Source: Euglena gracilis
Taxonomy: Eukaryota > Euglenida > Euglenophyceae > Euglenales
Reading direction: 5' to 3'
DNA length: 64,000 nt
Assembly (NCBI GenBank): GCA_039621445.1
Contig: CP154956.1
Coordinates: forward strand, 51,397,204 to 51,461,203
The notes beneath the pieces are model-generated. The model was not told where the DNA came from and made no database searches. It was given only the letters and a program-made list of their open reading frames with translations. Shown piece after piece: positions 8,981-18,444 of the stretch (positions are counted from its first letter, which is position 1; every line of letters begins with the position of its first letter). Position numbers and translations under genes: made by a program.

Positions 8981-11110
8981 CTACTCCATATCGGAGTCGG
9001 CCTTTTGGCCTATGGTGGACTTCCTAGAATAAATTGCGCGTATCGCGCGAATGGCATTCCTGTCTTCCACCAACTCATCCTCGGTGCTCTCATCCCCCTC
9101 CCTGCCCGAAGCCAGGTCTTTTTCCTCGATAGAGGATATTTTGAAACCAACCCGCTGCCTATTGGCAGAACCGCGATTGGAATCGCGACGACCATGGCTA
9201 GGGCGGGGAGAGCGGGAACGGGGGCACTTGGATGAATGGTGGTCTTTAGACCCACAAAGGGAACAACGGGTTCGCGATTGCGATTGCCTTTTGGCATCAT
9301 AGCGACGCGGGGAGCGGTTATCCGCTCGACCGCGGTCGGATCGCGAAGAGGATGACCCACTTCGCGACCGAGATCGCGAAGAATCGCGATTGGCATCCCG
9401 ATTGCGGGTAGGGGGGGGGGGGGACCGACCTCGCGGTTTGAAACCACGTCCGCTATTGCGGTGGGGTGAACGGGAACGCGGTCTTCCATCACCCGATCGG
9501 TATCCCGACCGCTGCGAATGCGCAGATCGTGAGGAACGCGAACTCCAGGAAGAGAGGGATCCTCGGGGGCTCTTACTGCGCTTTCGCGCTTGGGGGTTCG
9601 GACATTCGCGAGACATATGTCCCGGTTGATTACACAAAAAGCACACTTTGTCCGAAACTTGGTCAGAAGAGCGCGAATAGCGCGGTTTGGATTCCCGTGT
9701 CGGGGATTTGGGGTTTGAGCGCGGATAGCGCGTTTTGGAATCACTCGATGGTGATTTTGGTGATTTTGGAGGGGTAGTCCTTTGGACTGCATGGACTGAA
9801 CCGGTGGGTACACCCGCGGTAGGGTGGTGGTGATATGCCGATTCAATCTGTCCCAGAAGTTGTGATAACTTCATTTGTTTGGAAATATAATTCCATCTCT
9901 CATCGAGAGTCAAAATGTGTCCCGCGAGTTCCTCGCGGTGAATTTCCTTGATGAGTTTGGGGATGTAGCGCAGTAATACCGCATCAAATTGTTCTTTGAT
10001 TTGCTTTTCCCCTAACTCATCAACCTCGGCTGCTAATGCAAGCCACTTGGAGTACCACAAGTCTATCGACTTCCATTTGCGGTCCGGGGGGGTGAATTGG
10101 CGCCATTTGTTTTCCAGACTGATTCTGGAAACCAAACTGGAGCATGAAGAAGCATATTGCTCAACCAATTCTTCAAAAGAAATGCGCCTGCCAATGACCA
10201 ATTGTCTGGCGCGTTCTTTTTCATCCCTGGGGAGGCAATCGATGAATTCCATCTTGATTACCTCGGGGTTGTCATCTTGGGTGGGTCCCTTCAAATCCCA
10301 ATAATATTCCCAATCGCGGAAAAATTGTTTCCACGTGGTGGGGTCACCGTCCCATTGGGGCTTCACCTTGTTCGCTATCGCGATGGTGCCTTTGAAATCT
10401 TTCTGAGAAACCCGTGGCCCTTCGGTGGTATTCCAGGGGCGTGGGCCCGGGCGCGAAATCGCACCATGTGCAGGTACTCCGGTGGTTGCACCAAGGGTAT
10501 TGTTCGGGTTATTTTGCGATTGCGCATGGAACATACCACTTAGTGTACCATAGGTACCATGCAAATTTGGGGAATCGCGATTGCGCGAATGGTGATGCGG
10601 TTGCGCATGTGGGGGTGAGGTATCACATGGTTGCACCATTGGTGCTACTAAGCGAATTTGGGAGATGTGACCAATACCCGGTGTGGGGGTGCGGATCATA
10701 CCACGGATAAGTTCGGATTCCCGAATCTCTTGATTTAAGAGGGGGGTGGGTCTGGTTTTCGCTTGAAAACCCGACTCATCATCCGAAAACTCGTCCATTG
10801 GGACTGGTAATGCTAGTGGGGGAACCACCGCATGAGCGGAAACGCGATTTGGTGGCAATGTGCCTGTGGACTCGGGAATTGGTGCGCGAATAGCGCTTTT
10901 GGAGCTGGAAGATGCGGCAAGTGTGCCAACCATACCCGATTGCGGGTTTTGGTGGATGGAACGCAGTTGTGCGTGAATTTGGTCCAAATTTGTTGCAAAT
11001 TCATGCACACTTTGCTCCAAATGGTCAACAACCTGCCAATTGTCGGTTATCCGACCCACATCCTCCTGCAAACGCTTAATCCGCCTACGGTATGAGGGTA
11101 GTTCATCCAA
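8981..11110 (-). CDS. E1 Gag: capsid and double zinc-knuckle nucleocapsid with SR-rich linker
   Basis: About 709 codons ending at TAG 8981. The start is not an ATG: the frame is already open after the TAG at 11135, so it probably continues the upstream coiled-coil block. About residues 230-430 look like a Ty3-type capsid (WKQFFRDWEYYW, then a helical region with FDAVLLRYIP). Two CCHC knuckles follow, CFLCNQPGHMSREC and CSLCGSKDHHSSKC. The roughly 130 residues between them are Arg/Ser dipeptide-rich, like the RS domain of splicing factors. Gag packages element RNA into virus-like particles, and zinc knuckles bind that RNA. An RS-like linker between two knuckles is unusual. Confidence 0.9.
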   Translation of the reverse strand: MDELPSYRRRIKRLQEDVGRITDNWQVVDHLEQSVHEFATNLDQIHAQLRSIHQNPQSGMVGTLAASSSSKSAIRAPIPESTGTLPPNRVSAHAVVPPLALPVPMDEFSDDESGFQAKTRPTPLLNQEIRESELIRGMIRTPTPGIGHISQIRLVAPMVQPCDTSPPHAQPHHHSRNRDSPNLHGTYGTLSGMFHAQSQNNPNNTLGATTGVPAHGAISRPGPRPWNTTEGPRVSQKDFKGTIAIANKVKPQWDGDPTTWKQFFRDWEYYWDLKGPTQDDNPEVIKMEFIDCLPRDEKERARQLVIGRRISFEELVEQYASSCSSLVSRISLENKWRQFTPPDRKWKSIDLWYSKWLALAAEVDELGEKQIKEQFDAVLLRYIPKLIKEIHREELAGHILTLDERWNYISKQMKLSQLLGQIESAYHHHPTAGVPTGSVHAVQRTTPPKSPKSPSSDSKTRYPRSNPKSPTRESKPRYSRSSDQVSDKVCFLCNQPGHMSRECPNPQARKRSKSPRGSLSSWSSRSSRSAHSQRSGYRSGDGRPRSRSPHRNSGRGFKPRGRSPPPPTRNRDANRDSSRSRSRSGSSSSRSDRGRADNRSPRRYDAKRQSQSRTRCSLCGSKDHHSSKCPRSRSPRPSHGRRDSNRGSANRQRVGFKISSIEEKDLASGREGDESTEDELVEDRNAIRAIRAIYSRKSTIGQKADSDME

Positions 11111-11134
11111 AAGCGGGATTTTGTCAGAAATTGC

Positions 11135-11995
11135 CTAAAAATCGTGCGAAATTGCACCAAAACCAGTGTCCAATTCTTGTACTCTTGTCACCAAAGTGTG
11201 CATCGCACTGGAAATGGCCTCCAATTGTGGAGATGGCTTGGTGGGGTGGTCCGAATGCGGACTTTTGCCATTTTCAGCCATTGGCTGTTCCATCAAGACA
11301 GAAACTTGCGCGGATAGCGCGGTAATGTCATTTTGCAGTTTTGTGACATCCTGTTTCACCGTTTTCTCGGTGTTCATGAGACTGTCACAAAATCCTTGCA
11401 TGATGTGGTGATTTTCCGCGCGCATTTCAGCGCAAATCTTGTCCAAGTGTGTTTTTGGGAGTGTGGGGGTAGGTGTTGGTAACGGCAATGTGCCTTGGGG
11501 TGGTGATTGCACCTGAAGCATTTTTGTGCTCATTTCTTGCATGCGTTTGTGCAAATCCGCTATCGCGGTTTGAATGCCGGTAACATCCGGGATCCTACCA
11601 GCTACTTCCGCATAGCGGGTGTGTAACTTAGCCAATGAGGCTTCAATGTTACCAACATCCTGTTGTAACTGTTTGTGCAAATCGGACATGGTGGCTTTGA
11701 GTCCACTAATATCCGGTGTTGGTGCACGGGTTGCCGCATTGCGGTTTTGCAAATCCGCGATTGCGGTTCGGAATTCCATTGTGTCATTTTGCCACTGTTG
11801 CTGCAAATTCGCAATCCTACTCGCGATATTCGCGATTTGGGTGTGAAAACTTGCAATTTCAGCGGGAATCTCACCACAATGGCAAGATTTCTGCTCCAAT
11901 CGGGAAAGTCTTTCCTCCAATTGTTGCACATACGTGCGGGGAGCAAAACTTCTCATTGACTTGGGCAGAAAAGTGGGTAAAATTCGCGGAATCAC
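11135..11995 (-). CDS. E1 gag extension, coiled-coil block
   Basis: 286 codons, stop TAG at 11135-11137, followed in the same frame by the capsid block. The sequence is dominated by heptad-like patterns (YVQQLEERLSRLEQK; repeated IADLQ/MSDLHKQLQQ units), indicating a long coiled coil. The first codons up to about 11950 are probably out of frame, because the block in 11871-12212 reads better there. Coiled-coil N-termini in Gag usually mediate assembly; that role is inferred here. A similar arrangement is present in E2. Confidence 0.7.
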   Translation of the reverse strand: MIPRILPTFLPKSMRSFAPRTYVQQLEERLSRLEQKSCHCGEIPAEIASFHTQIANIASRIANLQQQWQNDTMEFRTAIADLQNRNAATRAPTPDISGLKATMSDLHKQLQQDVGNIEASLAKLHTRYAEVAGRIPDVTGIQTAIADLHKRMQEMSTKMLQVQSPPQGTLPLPTPTPTLPKTHLDKICAEMRAENHHIMQGFCDSLMNTEKTVKQDVTKLQNDITALSAQVSVLMEQPMAENGKSPHSDHPTKPSPQLEAISSAMHTLVTRVQELDTGFGAISHDF

Positions 11996-12212
11996 CGCTC
12001 AACTGGAAAATGCGCTGTTGAGCTTCCTGAAATGCGGTTGCAAGGGTGGAGAATTGCTCCATTGTAATAAATTGTCCCAAATCGGGATTTTTGATGGGGG
12101 GCTCATGCAACTTTTGCTGCAATTGTGGAAAAATTGCCGTAATTGGCTCCAATTGATGAGACAAAGCTTGCAAACTATGTTGCATGTTGGAGAAAATCGC
12201 ATCATTGCGGGA
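11871..12212 (-). CDS. E1 gag extension, segment after the TAA at 12213
   Basis: This frame continues without shift from the upstream block across the TAA at 12213-12215 and stays open to 11871. Its composition (MQHSLQALSHQLEP, FSTLATAFQEAQQRIFQL) is helical and Gln/Leu-rich like its neighbours, so it appears to be the same protein region. From about 11950 the coherent reading passes to the frame that ends at 11135. One nonsense codon plus one indel would explain the arrangement. Confidence 0.6.
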   Translation of the reverse strand, partial: SRNDAIFSNMQHSLQALSHQLEPITAIFPQLQQKLHEPPIKNPDLGQFITMEQFSTLATAFQEAQQRIFQLSGDSANFTHFSAQVNEKFCSPHVCATIGGKTFPIGAEILPLW

Positions 12213-13130
12213 TTAAGTTTCACACATGGCTTCACTCACTTTTTGGAAGTGTTGTGGCAAGTATGCCTGCAAATGTGTGTCTAAACCTTGTCGCAAAGTT
12301 GCTAGGTCCACATTGGTGGATTGAAAGTTTGTTTGGCAATATTGGCCAACATCACGCACATAACTCCAAAGGTAATTCAGCTTGTGTTCTACAACCTTTT
12401 GGTTGTTCTCATCAAAATCCAAAACCTTGTTAAGTGTCATAGCGCAATCCGCTACACAGGTGTGGACATGGGAAATTTGCCGAGTTAGCGGGTGGTCCAC
12501 TGGAAGATTTGCGACTATGCGCTGAATCACGGTGATGGGTTGAGGGGAAATATTTTCCAACTCTTCCGCATCACTGCTCATGGACTCGGAGGGGCTTGTA
12601 TAAGCGGGAACCGTTAAACGCATCTCCGGGTGCCATGGTAATGCAGGGAAAGAACCCGTATCGGGTGGTGCGGGCAATTGTCCAATCGGACTTGTGGGGG
12701 GAAGCACAGGGGGGGGCTGAAAGAAACATGGTGTTTCTAACCCACCCTCAACAAAAATTTGCCGTGGCGTATCCGTCTCAGAGTCAAATGTGCCTATCGG
12801 CACCAGTGCGAGATCTCGCTGGGGGGAATGGGTGTTAGCCGATCGGCTTTCCAACAAAAGGGGTTCTGCCTGTTGGGCATGGGGTTGCTCTATAGAGCTT
12901 GACACCGATAGGTGTGGGGATGCCCACTGGGCGGGGGGAGGATAACTCGACACAGACACCGATAGGTGTGACACACGCGGGGAAGGAGGATTACCTTTGG
13001 AATGGATCAATGCTTGATTACCCCTATGGGGTTGTGAATGCTCAATAGAGCTGGTCAATGGTGCTGCATGTTCAAGTCCACGAAGTGAACCAATCAATGC
13101 AGCGTAGTCAATGGGAGTTGTGCTCTGCAT
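12213..13130 (-). CDS. E1 N-terminal gag-region protein
   Basis: 305 codons from the ATG at 13128-13130 (protein begins MQSTTPIDYAALIG) to TAA at 12213. The same frame is open further upstream to 13193, but this is the first ATG with normal composition after it. The N-terminal two-thirds is Pro/Ser/His-rich and disordered in appearance; the last 90 residues become helical (LDTHLQAYLPQHFQKVSEAM) and lead into the coiled-coil blocks. No known family recognised. Probably the start of the element's polyprotein. Confidence 0.7.
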   Translation of the reverse strand: MQSTTPIDYAALIGSLRGLEHAAPLTSSIEHSQPHRGNQALIHSKGNPPSPRVSHLSVSVSSYPPPAQWASPHLSVSSSIEQPHAQQAEPLLLESRSANTHSPQRDLALVPIGTFDSETDTPRQIFVEGGLETPCFFQPPPVLPPTSPIGQLPAPPDTGSFPALPWHPEMRLTVPAYTSPSESMSSDAEELENISPQPITVIQRIVANLPVDHPLTRQISHVHTCVADCAMTLNKVLDFDENNQKVVEHKLNYLWSYVRDVGQYCQTNFQSTNVDLATLRQGLDTHLQAYLPQHFQKVSEAMCET

Positions 13131-13682
13131 TTTTAAGGCAAAAACGCAAAAACCAAGTGTAGATTGTGGGGTAAAATGCAGGAACAAGTGCAAAAAGAGG
13201 GGATAGTATAAAAAGTAAGCAGAGACCCGAACTCTGAGGTTTGAAGCAGCGTATACTGCGAACCGTCAGAGGACGTGTCCGTGCGTACGGCTTTGGCCGG
13301 AAACGGCTTGTAGTGCCTGTGGTCGCCTATAGGCGGGGCACCACACGACCGTTTGCGGTCAAAAGGATCGAAAAACCTAAACTGCTACCAAGTGTACGTC
13401 CAACCTTTCCTCGCTTTCGCCCTTTGGTGCGCAAAAAAGGTAAAAGTTGGAGTAACAGAAAAATGAAAAAGAATAATATAAAAGTTGTTTGCCCTTTTCC
13501 CCAATTAAGATTCAGAGCACAAGACAAGGGGAGAAGCCCTATGGGCTACGGACCAAACAAAGTGACAAATGTCCTTTCAGGACTTCAAATGTGAAAAATG
13601 AGACTTGGTGATCAAGTCTTGCAAAGTCAAAATGAAAAAGCAAAGAATACCACCTGTGGAGAGGAGAACCAGAATTAGGCTT

Positions 13683-13725
13683 TGGTATTCCTAATTCAGG
13701 CCGTTGGCCATCTGTAGGAATACCA
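13683..13725. repeat. inverted repeat, 10-bp arms
   Basis: Arms 13683-13692 (tggtattcct) and 13716-13725 (aggaatacca) are perfect reverse complements. The intervening segment itself contains the small palindrome ggccgttggcc. It sits in the presumed leader/LTR region of E1 and could be an RNA structure or a factor site. Confidence 0.75.
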
Positions 13726-13730
13726 CCTAG

Positions 13731-13799
13731 CATAGTACTGTGTATGGGGCTCAGAGCTATATCTGGCCGTAGGCTTATACCTACATACACAGTACCATG
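13731..13799. repeat. inverted repeat, 16-bp arms
   Basis: Arms 13731-13746 (catagtactgtgtatg) and 13784-13799 (catacacagtaccatg) match as reverse complements at 15 of 16 positions. It lies directly after the preceding hairpin in the E1 5' flank, giving two stem-loops in tandem. Confidence 0.75.
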
Positions 13800-14377
13800 G
13801 CCTTACGGCTGCCTGGTACACACATTCGCAGGTCAAATTTGCCAAGTCGAAATTCCAACCTCGCCCTGATCTGCCCGCCACCCCCCCCCATGTGTCCGAA
13901 TTGTCACCCCCCTTGGGCAGTCATCCCTGGTCCCTGGGGGGGCCAACAAAAATGTACCCTGAAGGGAATTCGGGCAATCATGAAAAGGGGATCCTGATTT
14001 TTGTGCCCAGAATCGGGCAGCCAAAAAAAAAGGAATTGTGGGCAAAAAATCTGGGCAAGGCGGAAAATCTTCATCTCCAAATGCCTTTATCCACTGGTCA
14101 GTTATGTGCCCTGCCGTACATCTGTGCCCATGCGGGCAAAACAGAGTACCCCCCCCCCTTTGTGCCCTGACCCTTCCCCAACTGGGCAATGACATCCATT
14201 TCTTAGGTGCCTGCCCTGTTAAGGGGAAATCTGGTCAAATCAAAAGGGGGAAACCCAAAAGCGAAGTGCCCTGCAGGGCAAATATCTACAAATGGTGGCT
14301 GGGCAACCACAAACCAAACCAGTAAAATGCTTACATTTTAAATTGCAATGAAATCAATCACAGCAAACACACATGGT

Positions 14378-15019
14378 TCAGCGCACAGGGAGTGGCTGCA
14401 GCGGCTCCTCCTTCCTCTTCTTAGATTGTAATCTTGTGATTCGTCTTTCCTTTGATGTCTCTTTTTGTTTCATTTTGTCTTCAGATTGATTCCTTTCTTC
14501 TTCAGCAGCTTGCACACCAACTTCCACTCTTGGAATGATTGCAATCTCTTCCACTTCAGCCGCCTGAACACCAACAGATTGTACAGATGAAAGTGCCATG
14601 GCACGGCTCTTCTGCTGCTGCAGAAATTCCAAAGCCCTGAAAACAAACTCTTGCGACACAGGATGTACATGGTGATCAGCTTCACCTTCAGTCACAGTCC
14701 TTGGACAGCAGTGGACCCCAATCTGTCCACATCTGCAGCTGCTGGATTGCATCTTCTGTACCCATTCTGTCATGGATGTGGTCAATCTTCCCAGTCCATC
14801 CTGCAGCATCTTTCTGGACACTTCCTCAATGACATCTGGTCTGACCAAGCCCGGGAGCTGACTGATTGCACAGGGTGTACACTGATTTTTTGAGTGCCCA
14901 TTCTTGGCCTGGACCCAGAGTCTCACTTTTGACCTTTCTGGCATTGAACTTTTCGAAACTTCCAGCACAGCACAAGCAAAGACAGGACTTCTTGGAGGTT
15001 CAATCAGTGGCCCACGCAA
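14378..15019 (-). CDS. E2 small ORF 3' of integrase, unknown
   Basis: 213 codons. The middle is Cys-rich (SSCRCGQIGVHCC), followed by a helical stretch and an internal repeat: SVGVQAAEVEE and, about 20 residues on, EVGVQAAEEER. The C-terminus is basic (TRLQSKKRKEEP) and resembles a nuclear localisation signal. Its position after integrase matches that of the long third ORF of E1, but I see no sequence relationship. It could equally be a fragment of a host gene. Confidence 0.5.
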   Translation of the reverse strand: MRGPLIEPPRSPVFACAVLEVSKSSMPERSKVRLWVQAKNGHSKNQCTPCAISQLPGLVRPDVIEEVSRKMLQDGLGRLTTSMTEWVQKMQSSSCRCGQIGVHCCPRTVTEGEADHHVHPVSQEFVFRALEFLQQQKSRAMALSSVQSVGVQAAEVEEIAIIPRVEVGVQAAEEERNQSEDKMKQKETSKERRITRLQSKKRKEEPLQPLPVR

Positions 15020-15108
15020 TCAGTGTAAGAATTTTGCTCCCTACAGAACAATCAGCATTCTTCAATGTCTTTGTACTCTTGAATTAGGAATTGCAGACTT
15101 GGCGAATC

Positions 15109-16139
15109 CTACACTTCTCTTCCTTTCACGACCCCAGGTCCTACCCACCCAGAGTCAAGTTTCTCACCCGACCCCTCGGGTCTCCTGTACCAAACCGTCG
15201 TCTCCACCTTTAGGGGTTCCGTTTCTTTCCTCCCCTTATTTATCCTTGCCACCTCCTCCTCATGCTTTTTGTTGAGTATCCTAGCCACCCTTCCATCAAT
15301 GTCTTGCATCATTCGGAAAAACTCCACCGAATCCTCACATTCTTTAGGTGGTTGGTAGGGTACCCCTGCCAATGGTCTTTCCATTGCATGCAAAATTTCA
15401 AACGGGCTCAATCCGCTTTCCTCCTTTACGTCGTGACTTCGGTCCAAAACTTGGGGTAAAGCCTCAACCCAATAAATTTTTTCCTCCACGTACAATTTTC
15501 TCAACACCACCATCACTTGTTGCCCGGCTCTCTCGACCCTCCCGTTTGCTTGGTGGTGGTATGCTTGGGAATACGCTTACCTAATCCCCAAAAGAGCACA
15601 CAAATTTTTCCACCAAGTGCTTGTAAAATAGCTCCCTTGGTCACTTGAAATGACCGAGGGAACCCCAAAAGGCCTCCACTGATTTTTCACCATTTCCTTT
15701 GCCAACTTGGCACCGGTTAATCCCTTGTCCTTGCATGCAACCCCACAACCCATCCCGAATTCCTATCCACACAAAAGGGCTAGGGTATCATACTCCCCCG
15801 TGTAAAACCCATACGCCCATCGTGTAAAACCCTTGGCATTCAAAACAAATCGATGGCAACACTGGCCGTTAGTGCAGAGGGTATGGGTGTGGACTCGATT
15901 GGTCCTTTCAAACTCTCCCCCCTCACACTCGCTTGGCATGTGGAACAATTTTTTGCTGCAATTTTGGTGGAGTTGTTTTGCAGCCTTTTCATCAGCCCAA
16001 ACAAAACGGATTGCCATGCGTTTCCAAACTTTTCAGGACCAACGTGCCCCAAAAATTCGTGAATTTCTTGAATCACCAAGCGTTGAAAACTTTCAGGAAC
16101 ACACAACTTTTGTTCAAAAAACAATTGGCCATTTAGCAC
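15109..16139 (-). pseudogene. E2 integrase, broken
   Basis: The N-terminal zinc domain is at about 16060-15900 (HEFLGH, then CSTCQA). The core follows across two frames: the first acidic residue in SVAIDLF (about 15845), the second in SSDQGSYF (about 15640), the third in NGRVERAG (about 15545). All three catalytic residues are therefore still visible. A TAA interrupts the frame near 15583, and frames change near 15845 and between 15763 and 15735. The C-terminal part (15516-15109) is open, with a helical region and a basic tail. I see no chromodomain. Integrase inserts element cDNA into the genome; this copy needs several corrections to be read through. Confidence 0.85.
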
Positions 16140-16436
16140 TTTGAAGCACTTTGGCTAAATTGAATCGCCTTTGGTGGCTACCCATTTTTCTTTCCATGTG
16201 GGGCATCGGGAATATGCTTCCCACCAATCACGATCCCATACGGGCCCAATATCCTTAGGGGTCGTACTTGGCAGGGCGTCCCCCACTTCCATACGAGTGT
16301 CCCCCCTCGAACGTTCAGCCGTCTCCGGGACGGGGGTCGCCTGCCCCCACTTTTTCATCCCAAAAATGAACTCGTTTGTTTTCTTTCCTGGGCCCTTGTG
16401 AGTGGGTGTCCACAGGGGTGTCTTTTCCTCCTGGGT

Positions 16437-17003
16437 CTACCCCACCCTCGGTTCCACTCCCTGTGCACTCTCCTTTTCCTCCTCAGGTGTTACGTTTTTG
16501 CTACGGGTTGTCACCCCCCCGTATCCAGGCATTACGTAATTGGGCTGCTTTTTGATTCTTATCTCCAAACACTGTTTTTCCTCTTCTTTTTCCTCCCGAA
16601 TAAAATTTTCCATTTCATCCTTGTCTTCGGCCGACCCGTGCTCACTTATATCCCTTAGGGCCTGTGAAGCTGGGTATGCCCACCGACTAAGGATATCCGC
16701 TATGGTATTTTCTTTACCCGGGATATATCCCAACGTCAAATCATACTTGGAGAAAATTTGGTGCCATCTCGCCCTCCTCCCAACCGGACCACTGGGGGTG
16801 TCTAGGATCTCCATTGTCCAAGACCCCAAACTTTGGTGGTCGGTTAACACCAAAACGGGTTGCAATCCAATCCAACTCTCCCATTTTTGTAGTGCCAATA
16901 TTATGGCGTACGTCTCCAACTCCCTGGGGGTCCATTTTCTTTGCCCCTCGGTCAATTTTCGAGACATAAAAGCCACTGGCACAGTTTTTTTTCTAAAGCA
17001 CAT
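16437..17003 (-). CDS. E2 RNase H block
   Basis: 188 codons. It shows the Ty3-type RNase H pattern: VAFMSRKLTEGQRKW, RELETYAIILALQKW and VLVLTDHQSLGSW, ending with the conserved YIPGKENTIADILSR. The first acidic residue of the domain would lie just upstream, where a frame change separates it from RT (17003 versus 17082). The C-terminal third is Glu/Lys-rich linker towards integrase. Confidence 0.9.
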   Translation of the reverse strand: MCFRKKTVPVAFMSRKLTEGQRKWTPRELETYAIILALQKWESWIGLQPVLVLTDHQSLGSWTMEILDTPSGPVGRRARWHQIFSKYDLTLGYIPGKENTIADILSRWAYPASQALRDISEHGSAEDKDEMENFIREEKEEEKQCLEIRIKKQPNYVMPGYGGVTTRSKNVTPEEEKESAQGVEPRVG

Positions 17004-17081
17004 CCTGGGCTGTGGTTCTTCCTCCCCCCTCCTTCATTTGCTCTAACGTTGCCCCCACAGCGTACCCACTGGCATCAACCA

Positions 17082-18053
17082 TTAGCACAAAGGGTTATCT
17101 GGGTCTGCCCGTTGCAACATTAGTCCTGAACACAACCCTTTTTTCAGGTCCTCGAAAGCTTTTAAATCCTCCCTATCAAATTCCACAGGTTTTCGACTTC
17201 TTTTCTTTCCCACCTCCCTGGGGACTTTCAATTTGTCTTGCAATCTGGCAGCTACTTCCGCATACATGTGAATGTATGCATTGTAATAATTTGTGAATCC
17301 CAAAAAGGCTGTCAAAGCCGTAATTGTTTTTGGAACCTCCCACTTTTCGATCGCTCGTAGCTTACCCGGTGCAGGCCTCCTAGTCCCATTTCCTAAATTC
17401 TGTCCACAAAATTCAACCTCCTCCACAAAAAGTTTGGCTTTGAATTCATCAGCCACCAAAAGTTCCGTTTTGAGCACCTCCAATACCCTCCTCAAATCTT
17501 TTTCATGTGCCCCCACTAGATCCTCCCCTTCCCCGACCGTTGTCCCCACCAGTATGTCGTCTATATACCCTGTGCCGATAACCCTTACTGGTGTCAAACG
17601 GTCATCGATCATTTGCTGAAATTGCTGGGGGGCATTTGTCAAACCCATTACATTCACCCTCCACTGAAAAATGCCTTTGGGGGTGAAACAACATGTTATG
17701 GGTCGACTTTCTGGGTGTAGGGGTTGTTGGTGAAAAGCTTGCTTCAAATCGATAATCGAAAACATTTGGTTTGCACCATGATTGACCAAAATGTCTTCAA
17801 TTTTTGGTAGGGGGTAGTTCCATCGCCTTGTTTGGCTGTTTGGGCCCCTGAGGTCCACCACCCACCTCCAAGTAAAATCGTTGGACTTTTTTGGAACTGG
17901 AAAAGTCTGGCACAGCCATTCAGAATTTTTGGCTGTGGCTGGCTCAATGTATTTTTTGTCGAGCCAGTCTTGGGTGATTTTTTCAAGTGCCTCTGTCCGC
18001 TCACCGTGCATGAAAAAAGGCTTCTGTCTGGTTTGCTTTGCCCCCTCCTTCAA
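17082..18053 (-). CDS. E2 reverse transcriptase
   Basis: 323 codons. Conserved RT blocks in order: WRWVVDLRGPNSQT, FSIIDLKQAFHQ, VMGLTNAPQQFQ and the catalytic GYIDDILVGT, then the thumb/connection motif TALTAFLGFTNYY. It runs straight into the start of RNase H (MLQRADPDNP) before the frame is lost. The N-terminus is preceded by an overlapping block at 18001-18444 in another frame. Confidence 0.93.
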   Translation of the reverse strand: MKEGAKQTRQKPFFMHGERTEALEKITQDWLDKKYIEPATAKNSEWLCQTFPVPKKSNDFTWRWVVDLRGPNSQTRRWNYPLPKIEDILVNHGANQMFSIIDLKQAFHQQPLHPESRPITCCFTPKGIFQWRVNVMGLTNAPQQFQQMIDDRLTPVRVIGTGYIDDILVGTTVGEGEDLVGAHEKDLRRVLEVLKTELLVADEFKAKLFVEEVEFCGQNLGNGTRRPAPGKLRAIEKWEVPKTITALTAFLGFTNYYNAYIHMYAEVAARLQDKLKVPREVGKKRSRKPVEFDREDLKAFEDLKKGLCSGLMLQRADPDNPLC

Positions 18054-18444
18054 AGGTATGTATGCATAACCATATTGTCCTCTTTCGAGGGGGGGGGTCT
18101 GGAAATGGCGATGACCGAAATACCGTCCCCCTGTAATCTTGCAAAAGTTGTTCCCTCAACATGACTACCCGTTCCTCCTCTTTTTTGTCCTCCCCCTTCC
18201 TTGCAATTATCATTCGGTTGATAACTTGCACTGGGGGGTCACTTCCCTCCAAATTTGTGGCAGTCTCCCCTAGGTCCTCATCACTCAAAAATTGCAATTC
18301 CTGGTCCAACCCTTCCAATGGCAAACAAAGACCAAGTTTTTGCAACCCAAACGAAGACCCGTCCGCCACAGTCACATTGTCCATTGAAAAATTTGTGTAA
18401 TCGCTGAATTTTTGCTGACCCCTCCGTCTTTCAACACACCACAA
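18001..18444 (-). CDS. E2 linker between protease and RT
   Basis: 147 codons overlapping the RT block in another frame. The sequence is acidic and unstructured in appearance (SDEDLGETATNLEG) until a short basic stretch. It has no recognisable domain. It is part of the same polyprotein, since its C-terminal end merges with the segment just before RT. Confidence 0.5.
   Translation of the reverse strand: MWCVERRRGQQKFSDYTNFSMDNVTVADGSSFGLQKLGLCLPLEGLDQELQFLSDEDLGETATNLEGSDPPVQVINRMIIARKGEDKKEEERVVMLREQLLQDYRGTVFRSSPFPDPPPRKRTIWLCIHTFEGGGKANQTEAFFHAR

Larger units (their letters stand above)
1..13130 (-). mobile_element. Ty3/gypsy chromovirus-type retrotransposon E1 (left end outside window)
   Basis: Minus-strand order is gag extension, capsid/nucleocapsid, protease, RT-RNase H, integrase with chromodomain, then a long third ORF. 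The PR-RT-RH-IN order and the C-terminal chromodomain are diagnostic of Ty3/gypsy chromoviruses. The coding part is at least 13.1 kb, long for the group. Reading is interrupted by in-frame stops at 12213 (TAA), 11135 (TAG) and 8981 (TAG), and by frame changes near 11950, 8500 and 5220. It is therefore either a decaying copy, an element that uses recoding, or a sequence with indel errors. The 3' LTR would lie left of base 1; I could not identify the 5' LTR or primer-binding site in 13131-14330. Confidence 0.93.
13131..14330. other. 5' flank of E1, hairpin-rich, no gene recognised
   Basis: This 1.2-kb stretch would contain the 5' LTR and leader of E1. I see no convincing ORF. It continues the micro-hairpin texture of E1, for example the perfect palindrome at 14267-14280, which then stops abruptly near 14.3 kb. 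That change is the best available marker for the right-hand limit of E1. Neither an LTR pair nor a tRNA primer site could be recognised. Confidence 0.5.
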
